A stretch of 64,000 nucleotides of DNA, from positions 15,991,626 to 16,055,625 of the forward strand of contig CM063110.1 in assembly GCA_031841125.1 (NCBI GenBank), read 5' to 3'. The position numbers were made by a program, and so were the translations under genes. The stretch comes from Acanthococcus lagerstroemiae (taxonomy: Eukaryota; Arthropoda; Insecta; Hemiptera; Eriococcidae). This document shows positions 24,701 to 34,619 of this stretch, piece after piece. The notes beneath the pieces were generated by a model. It saw nothing but the letters and a program-made list of their open reading frames with translations, made no database searches and had not been told where the DNA came from. Positions within the stretch are counted from its first letter, which is position 1, and each line of letters starts with the position of its first letter.

Positions 24701-25380
24701 TCCCCACCAAAAAAATTCACAGGATCGCTTATTTTGAAAATTTCATCGTCAAATTCTTGATCTGAACCTGATTTGGGGACTTCAGAATCCGACGAACTTG
24801 AAATCGGAAAAACTGGCTTCACTTGAAAACCCAAACAAAATATCTAAACTACTTTTTTTTTTGGGGGGGGGGAGGAGGAGGAGGAGAGGAGTCTTTGAAC
24901 ACCGAACAAAGCATCGAATTATAGATTTTGCAGATCGCTGATTTCAACAATCTCATCGGGTTTCACATTCGACCCCAACTACGAATCCAATATTCGAACT
25001 TCACAATGAAAATAACAAGAACATTTACTACAAGACTCAATTAAGCGCTGAAGACGGGAGGGGCATGCGAGTTTCTCAGTAGATTAAATACGAACTCCAC
25101 GATCTCAGTGTTTTTATACATGGATTTAGGGGCCGCGAACGGGGCTGGATGTAAGATCTAATGAGATAGTGATTATCAGCGACTTACGGAACTCTTAATT
25201 CGATAGTTCGATTTTCTTAGTCGAGTAGATTTACAGCACGGATTTCCGACGTAAGTCTGATTTTGGGAACGATAATTGAGGTCAAATCAAAAACTGCAGT
25301 ACTCGTATTCCGCCATCCAAAACGCACCTGTTTCGATTCTTAGTTCGAGTTTACAAGCGAAGTTACTTTTGTCTGTTTAA
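24701..25380. repeat. Degenerate array of GAATCCGA/ATTCGAACTT-type words
   Basis: Loosely repeating words (ATCGCTGATTT, GAATCCGAC, ATTCGAAC) recur every few tens of bases, and again at 25540-25660. A purine-rich G run lies at about 24860-24880. No coding sequence recognised. Confidence 0.4.
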
Positions 25381-25391
25381 AGGGTCGGAGT

Positions 25392-25528
25392 CATAAACAC
25401 AAATGGGGGTGGGGAAACGTCTGAAGCACCCATTCTCGAAAAATAAAAAGTTATACAAGCGAAAGAATTTTTAACATTATTTTGATACTTATCAACCCCC
25501 CCCCCCTGGTTGGCTATTTGCGCCTATG
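25392..25528. mobile_element. Small hAT MITE, CATAGGCGCAAAT family (137 bp)
   Basis: Left end CATAAACACAAATGG; right end, inverted, CATAGGCGCAAATAG. The flanks GTCGGAGT (25384-25391) and TTCGGAGT (25529-25536) match at 7 of 8. Contains a run of C near the right end. Confidence 0.82.
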
Positions 25529-26627
25529 TTCGGAGTTCACAGTGAAGCTAAACCAAAAATCGAATGCGATACTCGAAATCAGCGATCTTTAAAGACTCCT
25601 AGTCATATTTGTAGTTCGTTGAGTTCTTAAAGTCAAATCGGTTTTGCCCAATTCAAAAAGGAAATTTATATTTTCGGGCCAAAATCGGGACCGAGTCAAA
25701 AATTTAGAGACATTTTCGAAATCTGTGCCTTAATTTCCTTTTTTCGACTGCTTCACAGATTTTCCAAAACGAGTCAATTTTCTCCATTTCGTGCAGAAAA
25801 TTCAGATTTTGAAACCTAAACCACGGCCGGATTAGAAATCTGGTAAGATTTCGGAAATAGTGATCCAAGAACTCCCGTTTCGATAGGTTCCGTTCACTTT
25901 ACAGTGCACACAATTGTAAAACAAGTCTACAATCCCCAAATTTTTTTAACGTAATTCCAGGATTTTAGAAATGTACTGTAATTCTACTACATTTTAATGG
26001 AATAACAGTTTGATCAGAATTTAGTAAACATTATTACATATAATTTGTTTATAATGAGTACACGAATTGACGAATATCGGAGTCCTAAACATTTTTAGCA
26101 CTTTTTGTCATAATTTTTTCGCAGTGATCGATTATTTCCTCATCGACAATGATCACTGATAATGAAACTCGTTTCTAATTATTTCACTCCTGTAAAAAAA
26201 AAAATATCGCGGGGGAGTGGCTAAATTTCACGATTTGTCAGACTCGTTCAGTATTTGAAAAGTGAGAAGCAGATAAGAGAATTGCTCATCGAACGAAGGA
26301 ATCCCGAACTACCTGCTTGACAAATATGCGTTTTACACACACCTTTACAAAGACACTAATCGACATCAGAAATTTTTTTAATGTCGAAATATATCGCAGA
26401 AATTGCAAGGATCTCGACTTCAATGAAATTTAATAGGCCTCTACTTCTTATGGCACTCTATCATCCACTGTCATCCTTTCTATCTTTTCATACAACGTCC
26501 AGAAAAGTCCTCTCCTCCTTTTCCCCTCGCCCCAGTCGAAACAAGACCAATAACTGATTTGATACACCAGCTACGAATATAATGCCCCAGCGAAGAACGT
26601 ATGAGTCTTCAAGAACTCTGATGCGAC
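25529..26627. other. No recognisable gene
   Basis: AT-rich with loose word repeats near the left side. Nothing coding recognised. Confidence 0.4.
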
Positions 26628-26849
26628 GGGGTCTGGTTGGCCGAGTGGATAGCACACTGGTCTTGGAATCCGGAGGTCCCGGGTTCGATCCCACGTAGCA
26701 ACTCGCTATATTTTGACTAGGCCGGTTTTTCAGCATGATGAGAAGAGGACTGAGACAGCCCTAACAACCTCCGCGACGTCTCTGCGGTAATGCTCGAAAG
26801 GGCAGATTTCAGGCCTCGGGTTGAGAGTAAAATTAGAAAAGAGAACCCC
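26628..26849 (+). mobile_element. tRNA-derived SINE, family A, with target duplication
   Basis: Full copy: A box TGGCCGAGTGG, B box GGTTCGATCCC, then the same body and a tail with AATTAGAAAAGAG. Flanked by GATGCGAC (26620-26627) and GATGCGAT (26850-26857), a 7-of-8 target duplication that fixes both ends and shows a retroposed insertion. Confidence 0.94.
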
Positions 26850-26879
26850 GATGCGATATAATGGCATCACAGTAATCTC

Positions 26880-27200
26880 TAACGGTTCTTAGGACCGTCT
26901 TAGTTCGTCTTCATGAGTCTCAAGCTCTTAACAAAATCTGAACAAATGATAGGTACTCTTGACCGAGGTCGAAACGGATTTTGGAGGGCTTTCACGAGTA
27001 TGACAAATGGTGTGAAGGAAACTTGCTGAATTACCGCTGAGTCTCATAACAAACGATAATCAGTAGTTGTATGTTTTCACGGAGTCTCCGCCAGTCTGAA
27101 TGACTTCAAGCTTGGTTTTAATGAGTGTGAGTTAAACAGAGTCTTAATGAGTTCCAGTATGGTTCTGGAAGAGTTAAAAAAGAAGGTGACACTGCGAATC
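26880..27200. repeat. Degenerate GAGTCT word array
   Basis: GAGTCT, GAGTC or TTCTTGAG-like words recur about every 10-25 bp. Inverse of the GACTC arrays at 29480, 30295 and 40380. Confidence 0.5.
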
Positions 27201-27709
27201 CAGAAGTTAAGTTATAACCGAGTTTGCTGCGGGTAAGTCTGAAAATCCTGAGGCAGTTGTGAGATCATAATTAATCTTCGATGTCTCCGGTGCTCTTTTT
27301 ACTGCTCGATTACCGATGTCATCTATTGATGAGACTTTGTTGCAATTCCCTGTCACCCGTTTCACGAGTTCTGTTGTGGAATCAGGGAGTTCAGATGACA
27401 GGGAACTCTGCAGAAACACGATACTTGGACATGAAATTTTTGTGATAATCACAGTGTCACACCATTCCTAACAAACCTATTTGATTTTTGCGCTGAAATC
27501 TCCCTGTATCCTAGAAACCTGGTCCACCAGCTTTGGAAAGACAGATCGACATCTAGTCAGCCTGACAGAGACAGATAGAATGTCTGACTGATAAAAACAG
27601 AAAGCGGGATTAGTAGCGTCGAGCTGAAATCGGCATGCGGGATGCGTTTGTCTGCAAAAGGAGCTCAAGCCCCCTTGTACATTCGACTACTGCTCAGGTA
27701 TCGCGTATT
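27201..27709. other. No recognisable gene
   Basis: Overlapping short frames, none recognised. Confidence 0.4.
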
Positions 27710-27931
27710 TCTCTTTTCTAATTTTACTCTCAATCCGAGCCCTGGAATCCGCCTTTTCGAGCATTACCTCAGAGACGTCGGGGAGGCTTTTAGGGTTGTC
27801 TTAGCCCTCTTCTCATCTTGCCGAAAAACCAACCTAGTCAATATACCATAGCGAGTTGCTACGTGGACTCGAACCCGGGATCTCCGGATTCCGAGACCAG
27901 CGCGCTATCCACTCGGCGAACCAGACCCCTA
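27710..27931 (-). mobile_element. tRNA-derived SINE, family A, reverse copy
   Basis: Reverse-complement full copy, with inverted B box GGACTCGAACCC, inverted A box region CCACTCGGCGAACCA and tail TTTTCTAATTTTACTCTC. CGTATT flanks both ends (27704-27709 and 27932-27937), a short probable target duplication. Confidence 0.92.
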
Positions 27932-28620
27932 CGTATTGAGTATTGGGCCAAGAGATAATGGTAATGAGATCAGATTCTCGTTGACTTGTTACGATACCGC
28001 CTGGTCAAGAGTCTGCATTATTTATTCCGATTTGCACGTATGTTATTGTTTGGCTCCGTCGAGCCAATTTAGTCACCCGGTAATCTTCGACACGATAATA
28101 TGAAACAATGGGTTCGCGATCAGATGATCTGATGGGTGAAAATGGTCCACAAAAGAAGAGTACGTTGTGTATCGGCGACGCGACGACGTAACCGCATCTT
28201 ATATCCGCCAACTTCGAATTGAATTAAATCGAATCGACTTTCCAAACGAATTTTACTATTCGTACGTACGTATAATTTGAAAATTTTTTCGCATCCGGTT
28301 TTCACCTTTTAAAATCGCTGTCGTAATCACGTTGATTGTTTTTCATCGTCGCCTCGATTAAATTGACGCATTACGTCAGTCGAAAGTTGTATTTGTATAA
28401 GTGGATACTTGTGGTATAATATGAACGACCGATTTCCTTCGGACTTGGACGTCTTTTCTTCGGCGGAAGTTAGGGAGGATGGTACGGCGGCGCTGGGACG
28501 TGCGGTCATTTGACCGTTGGCTCTATAGTGGTTGGAAGACAGAGTCTGAATGTTGCTCGAAAGTTGTACGACCGGAGTAACTCGAGGCATTTTGGAAAAG
28601 GGGAGTAACGATAGCAAGCT
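27932..28620. promoter_or_regulatory. CpG-rich unique block
   Basis: Dense in CG with several TTCG/CGAT words and no TE. It overlaps the possible short exon on the minus strand. Could be a promoter/first-exon region; inference from composition only. Confidence 0.3.
28327..28590 (-). CDS. Possible short coding exon, unrecognised
   Basis: A minus-strand frame with a good start context (CCAAAATGCC) reads MPRVTPVVQLSSNIQTLSS and continues rich in Ser, Ala and Thr to about residue 60, then less convincingly to a stop at 87. It lies in a CpG-rich block. The family is not recognised. A CAA|GTATCC site could end an exon, but no acceptor partner is established. Length alone is compatible with chance. 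Confidence 0.22.
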   Translation of the reverse strand: MPRVTPVVQLSSNIQTLSSNHYRANGQMTARPSAAVPSSLTSAEEKTSKSEGNRSFILYHKYPLIQIQLSTDVMRQFNRGDDEKQST

Positions 28621-28671
28621 TCCAAGTTCGATATGACCAGCCTGAAACTCTGAACCCCCCTGGGTTAATGT

Positions 28672-28776
28672 GACTGACTCGTGACAGGTTGATCTTATGA
28701 GGGCAGTGAATGTTTCTTATACGACCGCACCTTGGTTATAAAGGACTCACCCGTGACAGGTTGACCTTATGAGGTT
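28672..28776. repeat. Direct repeat of a ~28-bp unit, 70 bp apart
   Basis: CGTGACAGGTTGATCTTATG near 28680 and CGTGACAGGTTGACCTTATG near 28752, each preceded by GACTC and followed by AGG. Confidence 0.75.
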
Positions 28777-29479
28777 CGCGAAAAATTTGTGTACGTGGGA
28801 CCTCTCCCCCAACGCGATAATCCCCTGTCGTAATAATTATGCTGTATGTATAATGATCACATCTCCCTCTGTGTGTGCTACCTCGGCGTGGTGAGGGGGC
28901 TTAAAGAAAAACTAAAGGCACATAGGAGAAGGAAAACTCTGACAGATAAACCCTAATGAAAGGAAGGGGAAACTAATCAGCATTCTTCCCTGGAGATGCG
29001 TCTAAATTATGATGGCAACTCACAGAGTAAATAATAATTCCGGATGTAAAAAATCTCCTATTCGGATTTCTGAGCAGAAACTACCTAGTGAGAAACTATC
29101 CAGGGTGTCTACCGGGTCCAAATTTTCCAATTCCTCGACTTTTCCTTGACCTTTTCTCACTTTTTCCATAACTGTTTTACACACATACAAATATAATCTT
29201 GTTCGTAGAACCTCACCAAGGTGGGATGGCGGGCTCACAATAATTGAAAACACTAAAAAATACTATGAAAAAGGATATTATGTAATTATCTAAAAATATT
29301 TACGTTACTTTACCACGCCATCTACCGAGACGTGAGTGAGCTAAGCTATGCTTCTGCAGGTATTCTACCAATGGGATACAACTAGCACTGTTTTCAACGT
29401 ATATTTGACCCAGTAGAATTTCTCAAAAACCATTGGGACAAACGGTGTCCTGTTGGGAGCAAAAGGGTTAAGACCACTC
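28777..29479. other. No gene; one truncated CAGGGTGTCTAC element end
   Basis: At 29101 CAGGGTGTCTACC begins a sequence with CCTCGACTTTTCCTTGACC, matching the left end of the 13429/45929 family. No right terminus found. The remainder is unremarkable. Confidence 0.45.
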
Positions 29480-29720
29480 ACACTCTAAAAGACGCATTCA
29501 GATTGTGTTTCCTAATTTCCGTAAAGACTATCAGATTCCGCTAGAACTCAGTCAGACTCCTTCACACTTGTTAAGCCTTGTTAGATTCTGATGAGACTCA
29601 TGCTGACTCCTTGAAATTTATCAGACCACATTTTAAGGCATGTGAGACTCACTCGGATTCGTTCAAACTTTTTGACTCTATTTAGACTCGACTGAGGCTG
29701 GGCTATGATTCATCTAGCCC
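29480..29720. repeat. Degenerate GACTC word array
   Basis: CAGACTCCTT, GAGACTCA and TCAGATTC-like words recur about every 10-25 bp, similar to 30295-30500 and 40380-40930. Confidence 0.55.
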
Positions 29721-29809
29721 CGACTGACAAAAAGAGGGTCACAGAGCCTCAGCACACAAGAAAGCCAAAAACTGGGATTTGAGGCAAAAGAGTGCTCTTT
29801 TTTCAACCA

Positions 29810-30260
29810 ATTAGAACGCAGAACGCAAACCGAAACGAGAACGACGTGCTAGATGAGGTAATTTTATGACGTTACTCGGCCAAACACAATTTTATGATGG
29901 ACGCAATCGAACTATTAGGGAAGTGGACTGTTTACATTTGGGACACAATCGAACCATTCGAAGCAAGGGGCAAAAACGAAACGCAATAAGACTATGAAAA
30001 AGGTGTGAGAGCTACTTTTCGGACGCAATCGGGCTTCTTCGAATTATTGCAGTTCCTCGGTAGGCTAACAGTGGCCAGTGTAAGAAAATATACGCCTCCT
30101 CGGGGTGCACCCTGGGTAGTGCAAAATGAACTCCGCCACATCTGGAGCCTATGGTAGCAGTAATTGATCTAATAGGAGCAAAAGAGCCGTAATCAGACTA
30201 TTGCAAAATTTTGTAGTTCTCTCTTCACGGGCCGCAATCAAATGATCCTCGGTCTGTTTT
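29810..30260. repeat. Degenerate array of CGCAATCGAACTATT
   Basis: Variants of GACGCAATCGAACTATT occur near 29900, 29944, 29975, 30023, 30187 and 30232 with irregular spacing. A distinct word family from the flanking GACTC arrays. Confidence 0.55.
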
Positions 30261-30294
30261 CGGACCACAAAGATTTGGTGAAAATTCCCTAATG

Positions 30295-30500
30295 CTAGTT
30301 CAGATCCTGTAAAGAATCATCAAGACTCGATTAGACTCGGCGAAGAATTGTCAAGATTCATAAACACTCGTAATAGTAAGACTCGACAGCACTTAGTTAA
30401 GACTCATCACAACTTATCAAAACTTTGCCAAGACTCATTATGATTCTTCAGCACTCTGTAAGATTTAACAAAACCCTCCAGACTCCCTGTCAAGATCTAT
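30295..30500. repeat. Degenerate GACTC word array
   Basis: AAGACTC, AAGATTC and GACTCATC recur through about 200 bp. Probably the continuation of the 29480 array, split by the CGCAATCG array. Confidence 0.55.
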
Positions 30501-30504
30501 TCTG

Positions 30505-30675
30505 CTCATTTGTCTAGCCGCGTTTACTTGTCTTTCTTTCTATCTACCCGGCTTCCTACCTGCCTGTATAAGATGCACCAAGATTCTCGGGATTCAACTT
30601 CACGATTCCTTTTCCTCATTTGTCTAGTAAGGTTTACGTGTCTTCCTTTCTGTCTACTCGGATTCCTGCCGGTCT
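30505..30675. repeat. Two ~60-bp direct repeats, 110 bp apart
   Basis: CTCATTTGTCTAG, GTTTAC, CTTTCT and TCTAC order is kept at 30505-30566 and 30615-30675 with about 80% agreement by eye. Pyrimidine-rich. Confidence 0.75.
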
Positions 30676-30829
30676 GAAGTCCAGGCTGGTTGGTGGGATA
30701 GCTGACTGGCTGTCTCTCTGGCTAGATCTCGGGGGCATAAATCAGCCCTACAATCTTTCCCCATTTCAGGTACACCGTTGCAGCAGATTAGCCGGCAACA
30801 CATACGATCCAAGGCAACCCTGATCTGTA

Positions 30830-31660
30830 ACCATTCGAATAGTTCAAGGTAAATGCAAATTTTCCGGACGGTCTCATGACGCGACGCCGCTAACCAACTG
30901 CCCGACAACACGAATTTGCCGGTGAGTCAAAATTCAACCAACGTGCGCTGAATTCCGCGACATTTCTCTCTCGTCCAGAGGAGGTTTTACCATCGAGACC
31001 GTGATTTCATTTTTTCATAACCCATTTTCTGTAATACATGTAGGTACCTTCGTACGCGGACGGCGATAAGAGGCGGACAGTAATGAGAATAGTTCGTGCC
31101 GAGAGCGCGAATCAACTGCATAACCTTCATCTGCCCACACAATACACGATTGTGCGCTAGAAAATTAGAGGAATACGCGTACACCGAGAGCGAACTATAC
31201 CGCTGAACGGCTGCAATTTTCGCCGAACCATCTAATTACCGAGGACGCGCGCAATCGAGCAATTAACCTCTATACCGAAAAAATTAACAAGAGAAGGATG
31301 AAGGAAGGGGGCGGGGGAGGAGGAAAACGAGCGACAATGATCGTCGTCGTTACGTAAATTTACGATGATGGCGCGAAGGTGGAGGAGCACACTTCTGGTC
31401 TGTCAATTTGAACGAACGTTCCGTCTGATATACTGTACGTCTAACATTGAAAATGGATATTTACGTAACCGGTGACATTTCCTACACGGTACGTATTGTT
31501 GCACACAAGAGAAAATTACGTTCGAGTACAGAACTGATCGACGAGAAGTGCGATCAAAATTACTGGTATTGGTTGCGCCAACAATTGGTGTTGCGATACC
31601 GTCTCGAGCAATTTCCGGGAACAAGGGCACAATGTAAGGCGAGATGGTATAAAAGAGTTC
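30830..31660. promoter_or_regulatory. CpG-rich unique block
   Basis: High CG density (for example 31200-31260 and 31320-31380), TAATTA and AATTAAC cores near 31229, 31260 and 31285, no TE. A 75-codon plus-strand frame at 31447 starts ATGAAAATG-like but is not a recognised protein. Confidence 0.3.
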
Positions 31661-31678
31661 GAACGCACGCCTAAAAAA

Positions 31679-31847
31679 ACAAGAAAACGAGGAAACTCCC
31701 CACTGTTATAATGCTATTTTCATAAGTGCAGATAAGAGGAGGAGGCTTAAGAGAACAAGAAGACTTCCCACTGTTATACTGCAATTTCCATAGGCGCAAA
31801 TGAGGGGGGCTTAAAAGAACAAGAAGACATCCCATTGTTATACTGCA
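31679..31847. repeat. 2.5-copy tandem repeat (~65-75 bp unit)
   Basis: Units at 31679, 31754 and 31818 share ACAAGAAGACxTCCCAxTGT and TATACTGCA. The first two contain CATAAGTGCAGATAAG and CATAGGCGCAAATGAG, resembling the ends of the small hAT MITEs at 25392 and 33034, so MITE pieces appear to have been amplified in tandem. Confidence 0.75.
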
Positions 31848-31848
31848 G

Positions 31849-32145
31849 AGGCGAGGCACATAGCAAAGTATACAGTGATGATAGGTGGACAAAGAAAGTT
31901 ACTATGTGGTACTTGGGAAATTACAAGAGGAAAAGGGGAAAACAGAAAAGTAGATGGGGAGATGATACGAGTAATCTATTGGGACACAAACTATTTCGCA
32001 GGGTAGCACTGAACAGAAATAAGTCGAACCGTCTGCAAGAGGCCTATACCCAGAATAAGGACTTTAGTAGAAGATAAATAGTTAGAAGTAACATGTCATG
32101 TATGTAATAAAGACTAATAATGAAAAATGATAATAATCATTTTAA
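31849..32145 (+). pseudogene. RTE-clade retrotransposon, extreme 3' end
   Basis: The frame to the stop at 32077 reads DDRWTKKVTMWYLGNYKR, then KQKSRWGDD and NLLGHKLFRRVALNRNK, the conserved C-terminal tail of RTE endonuclease/RT polyproteins (usually RWxKKVxxWxPR...RGRPxxRWxDD). The copy keeps an uninterrupted frame over about 75 codons but lacks everything upstream. It ends after TAATAAAGACTAATAATG with ATGATAATAATC-like repeats. Its tail differs from the AATAA tail of the copy at 2530, so a different RTE subfamily. It abuts the tandem repeat on its 5' side. Confidence 0.87.
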
Positions 32146-33025
32146 AGGAAAAATTGAGTTGGATACACTGAGACAATTTCTATTCAATTTCAAAATTATC
32201 TAGCAAAGTATTTACCTAAGAAGTCCAATCTTCTCTCCAATACGAGATGCACCCAGGAGATATTGCTCCTATTCGTATTTTCTTGATGATTGATGAATGT
32301 GACGCAGGAAAGAGAAAGGGTATCTCACATGCATAAAAACATAATTTTCCGAAAAGCTTCTCTGCTGCTTCATTAATCATCAAGAATTCTGTGATACGTG
32401 AAGATATTTTGCAACTTCTATAATATACGCCATAGATAAAAATATGTGACCTGGGATCATGAAACATGCCTCCAGTGTCAACAAATCATCATTCACTTTC
32501 TTTACAATTCTTATACGTAGAAAAAATCACGCTCTTCCGAATAAAACAAATCGCAGCTTCCTATCTTCATTAGTTTTTCCCCCAAATTGCGTTTAAAAAT
32601 TACGTCAAAAGTTTGAAAACATCTGTTTACATGGCGTCGTGTGAAACGGGCCTATGGGAATGACAGAGAACAAGAACTCAACAAAACGCGGTTGTCATAG
32701 CAACGCGTAAACGCACCCCCACATGTACATCTGTGCGCACCATTACCACCATCTCATCTTTACACTCGGGTATTTCAAAAACCTGTTTTCGCACGAGAGG
32801 CACATTTCATGATTCCAGGTCACACATGGATTCATCGCATAAGAATTGCAGCTTTGGTTATTGTAACTGAAATTTCTAATTCTAAATTCTTTATCCTTTC
32901 TTACAAGGTATAATTTGCTGATTTTTAAATTGATAAATGAAGATGATTGAAAACAAATGACTTTAAATGACACAAATGATCTTCTTCCAAAATAAATGAG
33001 GTTAAATGATTGTTACACACCTTGT
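32146..33025. other. No recognisable gene
   Basis: Short frames only. Nothing else seen. Confidence 0.45.
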
Positions 33026-33033
33026 GCAGCTTC

Positions 33034-33185
33034 CATAGGTGCAAATGATGAGGAGCTTGGAGCGCTTAGCTCCCCCCTCCACACTCTGTGAAAGCGCCCA
33101 ACAAATTTGAAAAATTATCTCCCGTTTTAATACTTGTCAGCCGCTTGTGAGCTTACCCACCCCAGGCCTGCTCTTTGCACCTGTA
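33034..33185. mobile_element. Small hAT MITE, CATAGGTGCAAAT family (152 bp)
   Basis: Left end CATAGGTGCAAATGA; right end, inverted, TACAGGTGCAAAGAG. Flanks GCAGCTTC (33026-33033) and GCAGTTTC (33186-33193) match at 7 of 8. Confidence 0.82.
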
Positions 33186-33193
33186 GCAGTTTC

Positions 33194-34275
33194 ACATTCA
33201 TTGTAATTTTGGAAATCCACATCTAAAGTATTTCCACAGGTCCAGCTAATACAGCAAGTAAGTACAATTCCGTTTTAAGTTTTCGACTATTCCAGAATAC
33301 TTGAGATAAGTATAACCTAAACTGGAGATACTACTGATTTTTAGAAATGTATTCACAATGCAGAGGAGTTTGGCTTGTGCCTCTCTCTTGGAACTATGCG
33401 CCTAGCTTTCTGTCTACCTCTGTATCCTCAGCCACCAATCTATCCGTCCATCTGCATACCTTGGATCTTGAATTCAGGGACAAACAAAAGCAACTTTATG
33501 GGTAATATAGGATTTCTCCGGGAGGTTGCGATAGGAGGAGAGAGACCAGCTTTTCCAACTGTAAAAATTTTGAGATTGTCAAGCACAAAAAAAAACAGGG
33601 GATCGGTCAACGCAGACCGCTGCCTCAAGTTGTCCAATCTCCTCAGCAAACCATACTTGTGACTCGTGGAGTGCCAGACGTACATAGTTTCTAGGGAATG
33701 GGGAGACAAATGGAAAATGAACATTGATGTCTTTCTTTGAGAAATTATTCTCTTTAGGATCAAAAAAGCAGTATTTTTCAAAAAGAAAAAAAACCCACAA
33801 AAATAACTAAAATTATTTGACAAGTTTTAAGGTGTAAAAAAAGTCTAGGCTCGGTCGAATAACATTAACAAGTGTCCCATGAGGTCAAAGTTTACCTTTT
33901 TCCGTACAAGTTGACCTTTTGAACAAAAAATACCTAAAATGAAAAAAGTTACCAATTCTGATAAAACTAGGGAGAGTTACTGTCTGGGGTCGGCACATTT
34001 TATACAAATTCGTCAGTATTTCTACAGCAATGATTCAAATGGTTAACATTTCATTTTTTTCAGCTATGCAAAACTTTGGAATATCAATGTGCCTCCCCAG
34101 ATTCAAACAGGAAACCGCTGTTTTTGGCACTAAATGGAGAAAAGAATAAAGAACCTAAAAATATTTTGAAAATTCAAGAAATTCTATTATGAAGAGTCAT
34201 CTAAAAATGAAGTTAGGTATGAATTTCAGAGGCACTGGCTTAAGTATAGAGGAATGTATTTTTATTTTGTTGTCC
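33194..34275. other. No recognisable gene
   Basis: A 127-codon minus-strand frame at 33440-33823 is low-complexity, phenylalanine-rich and overlaps an opposite frame. Not supported as coding. Confidence 0.45.
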
Positions 34276-34619
34276 AACAGTTTACGATTCTATCTTGCCC
34301 CCTCCAATCAACTTGGGGATAAAGGGCTGAACGACATTCGATAAAGCAAAGAATATAAAATGCGGAAAAATAATATTTCAAGAAATTACGAAAAACTGAA
34401 AAAATGTGGTTTACAAATGAAAAACTCAACTTGAAAGATAAATATTTTAAACTGATTTTACATTCTCAGATCACTTTTTTCACTGATTTTCGAAAATTAC
34501 TGCCAACCAAGTTTTCAAAATTTTTCTGAACTCTACCATTCTTTGCTCTAGCAAATGTTGCTTAGCCCTTACTCCTAAGTTGATTAGGAGGGGGGGGGGT
34601 AAGGGACACCAAACTGTTA
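34276..34619. mobile_element. Inverted-repeat element, ~344 bp with ~75-bp arms
   Basis: The left arm contains AACAGTTT, CCAATCAACTTGGGGAT, AAAGGGCT and AAAGCAAAGAAT. The right arm, inverted, contains AACAGTTT, CTAATCAACTTAGGAGT, AAGGGCT and AGAGCAAAGAAT. Arms are diverged. No clean target duplication. Foldback/MITE type. Confidence 0.7.

Noticed and set aside
26628..26715. tRNA gene (also at 24484 and, reversed, 27850)
   Set aside because: Pol III boxes are present, but the same ~140-bp non-tRNA body and tail follow each copy and target duplications flank them, so they are SINEs.
33440..33823. 127-codon minus-strand frame
   Set aside because: Low-complexity Phe/Lys-rich start, overlaps an opposite-strand frame, no splice or start support.
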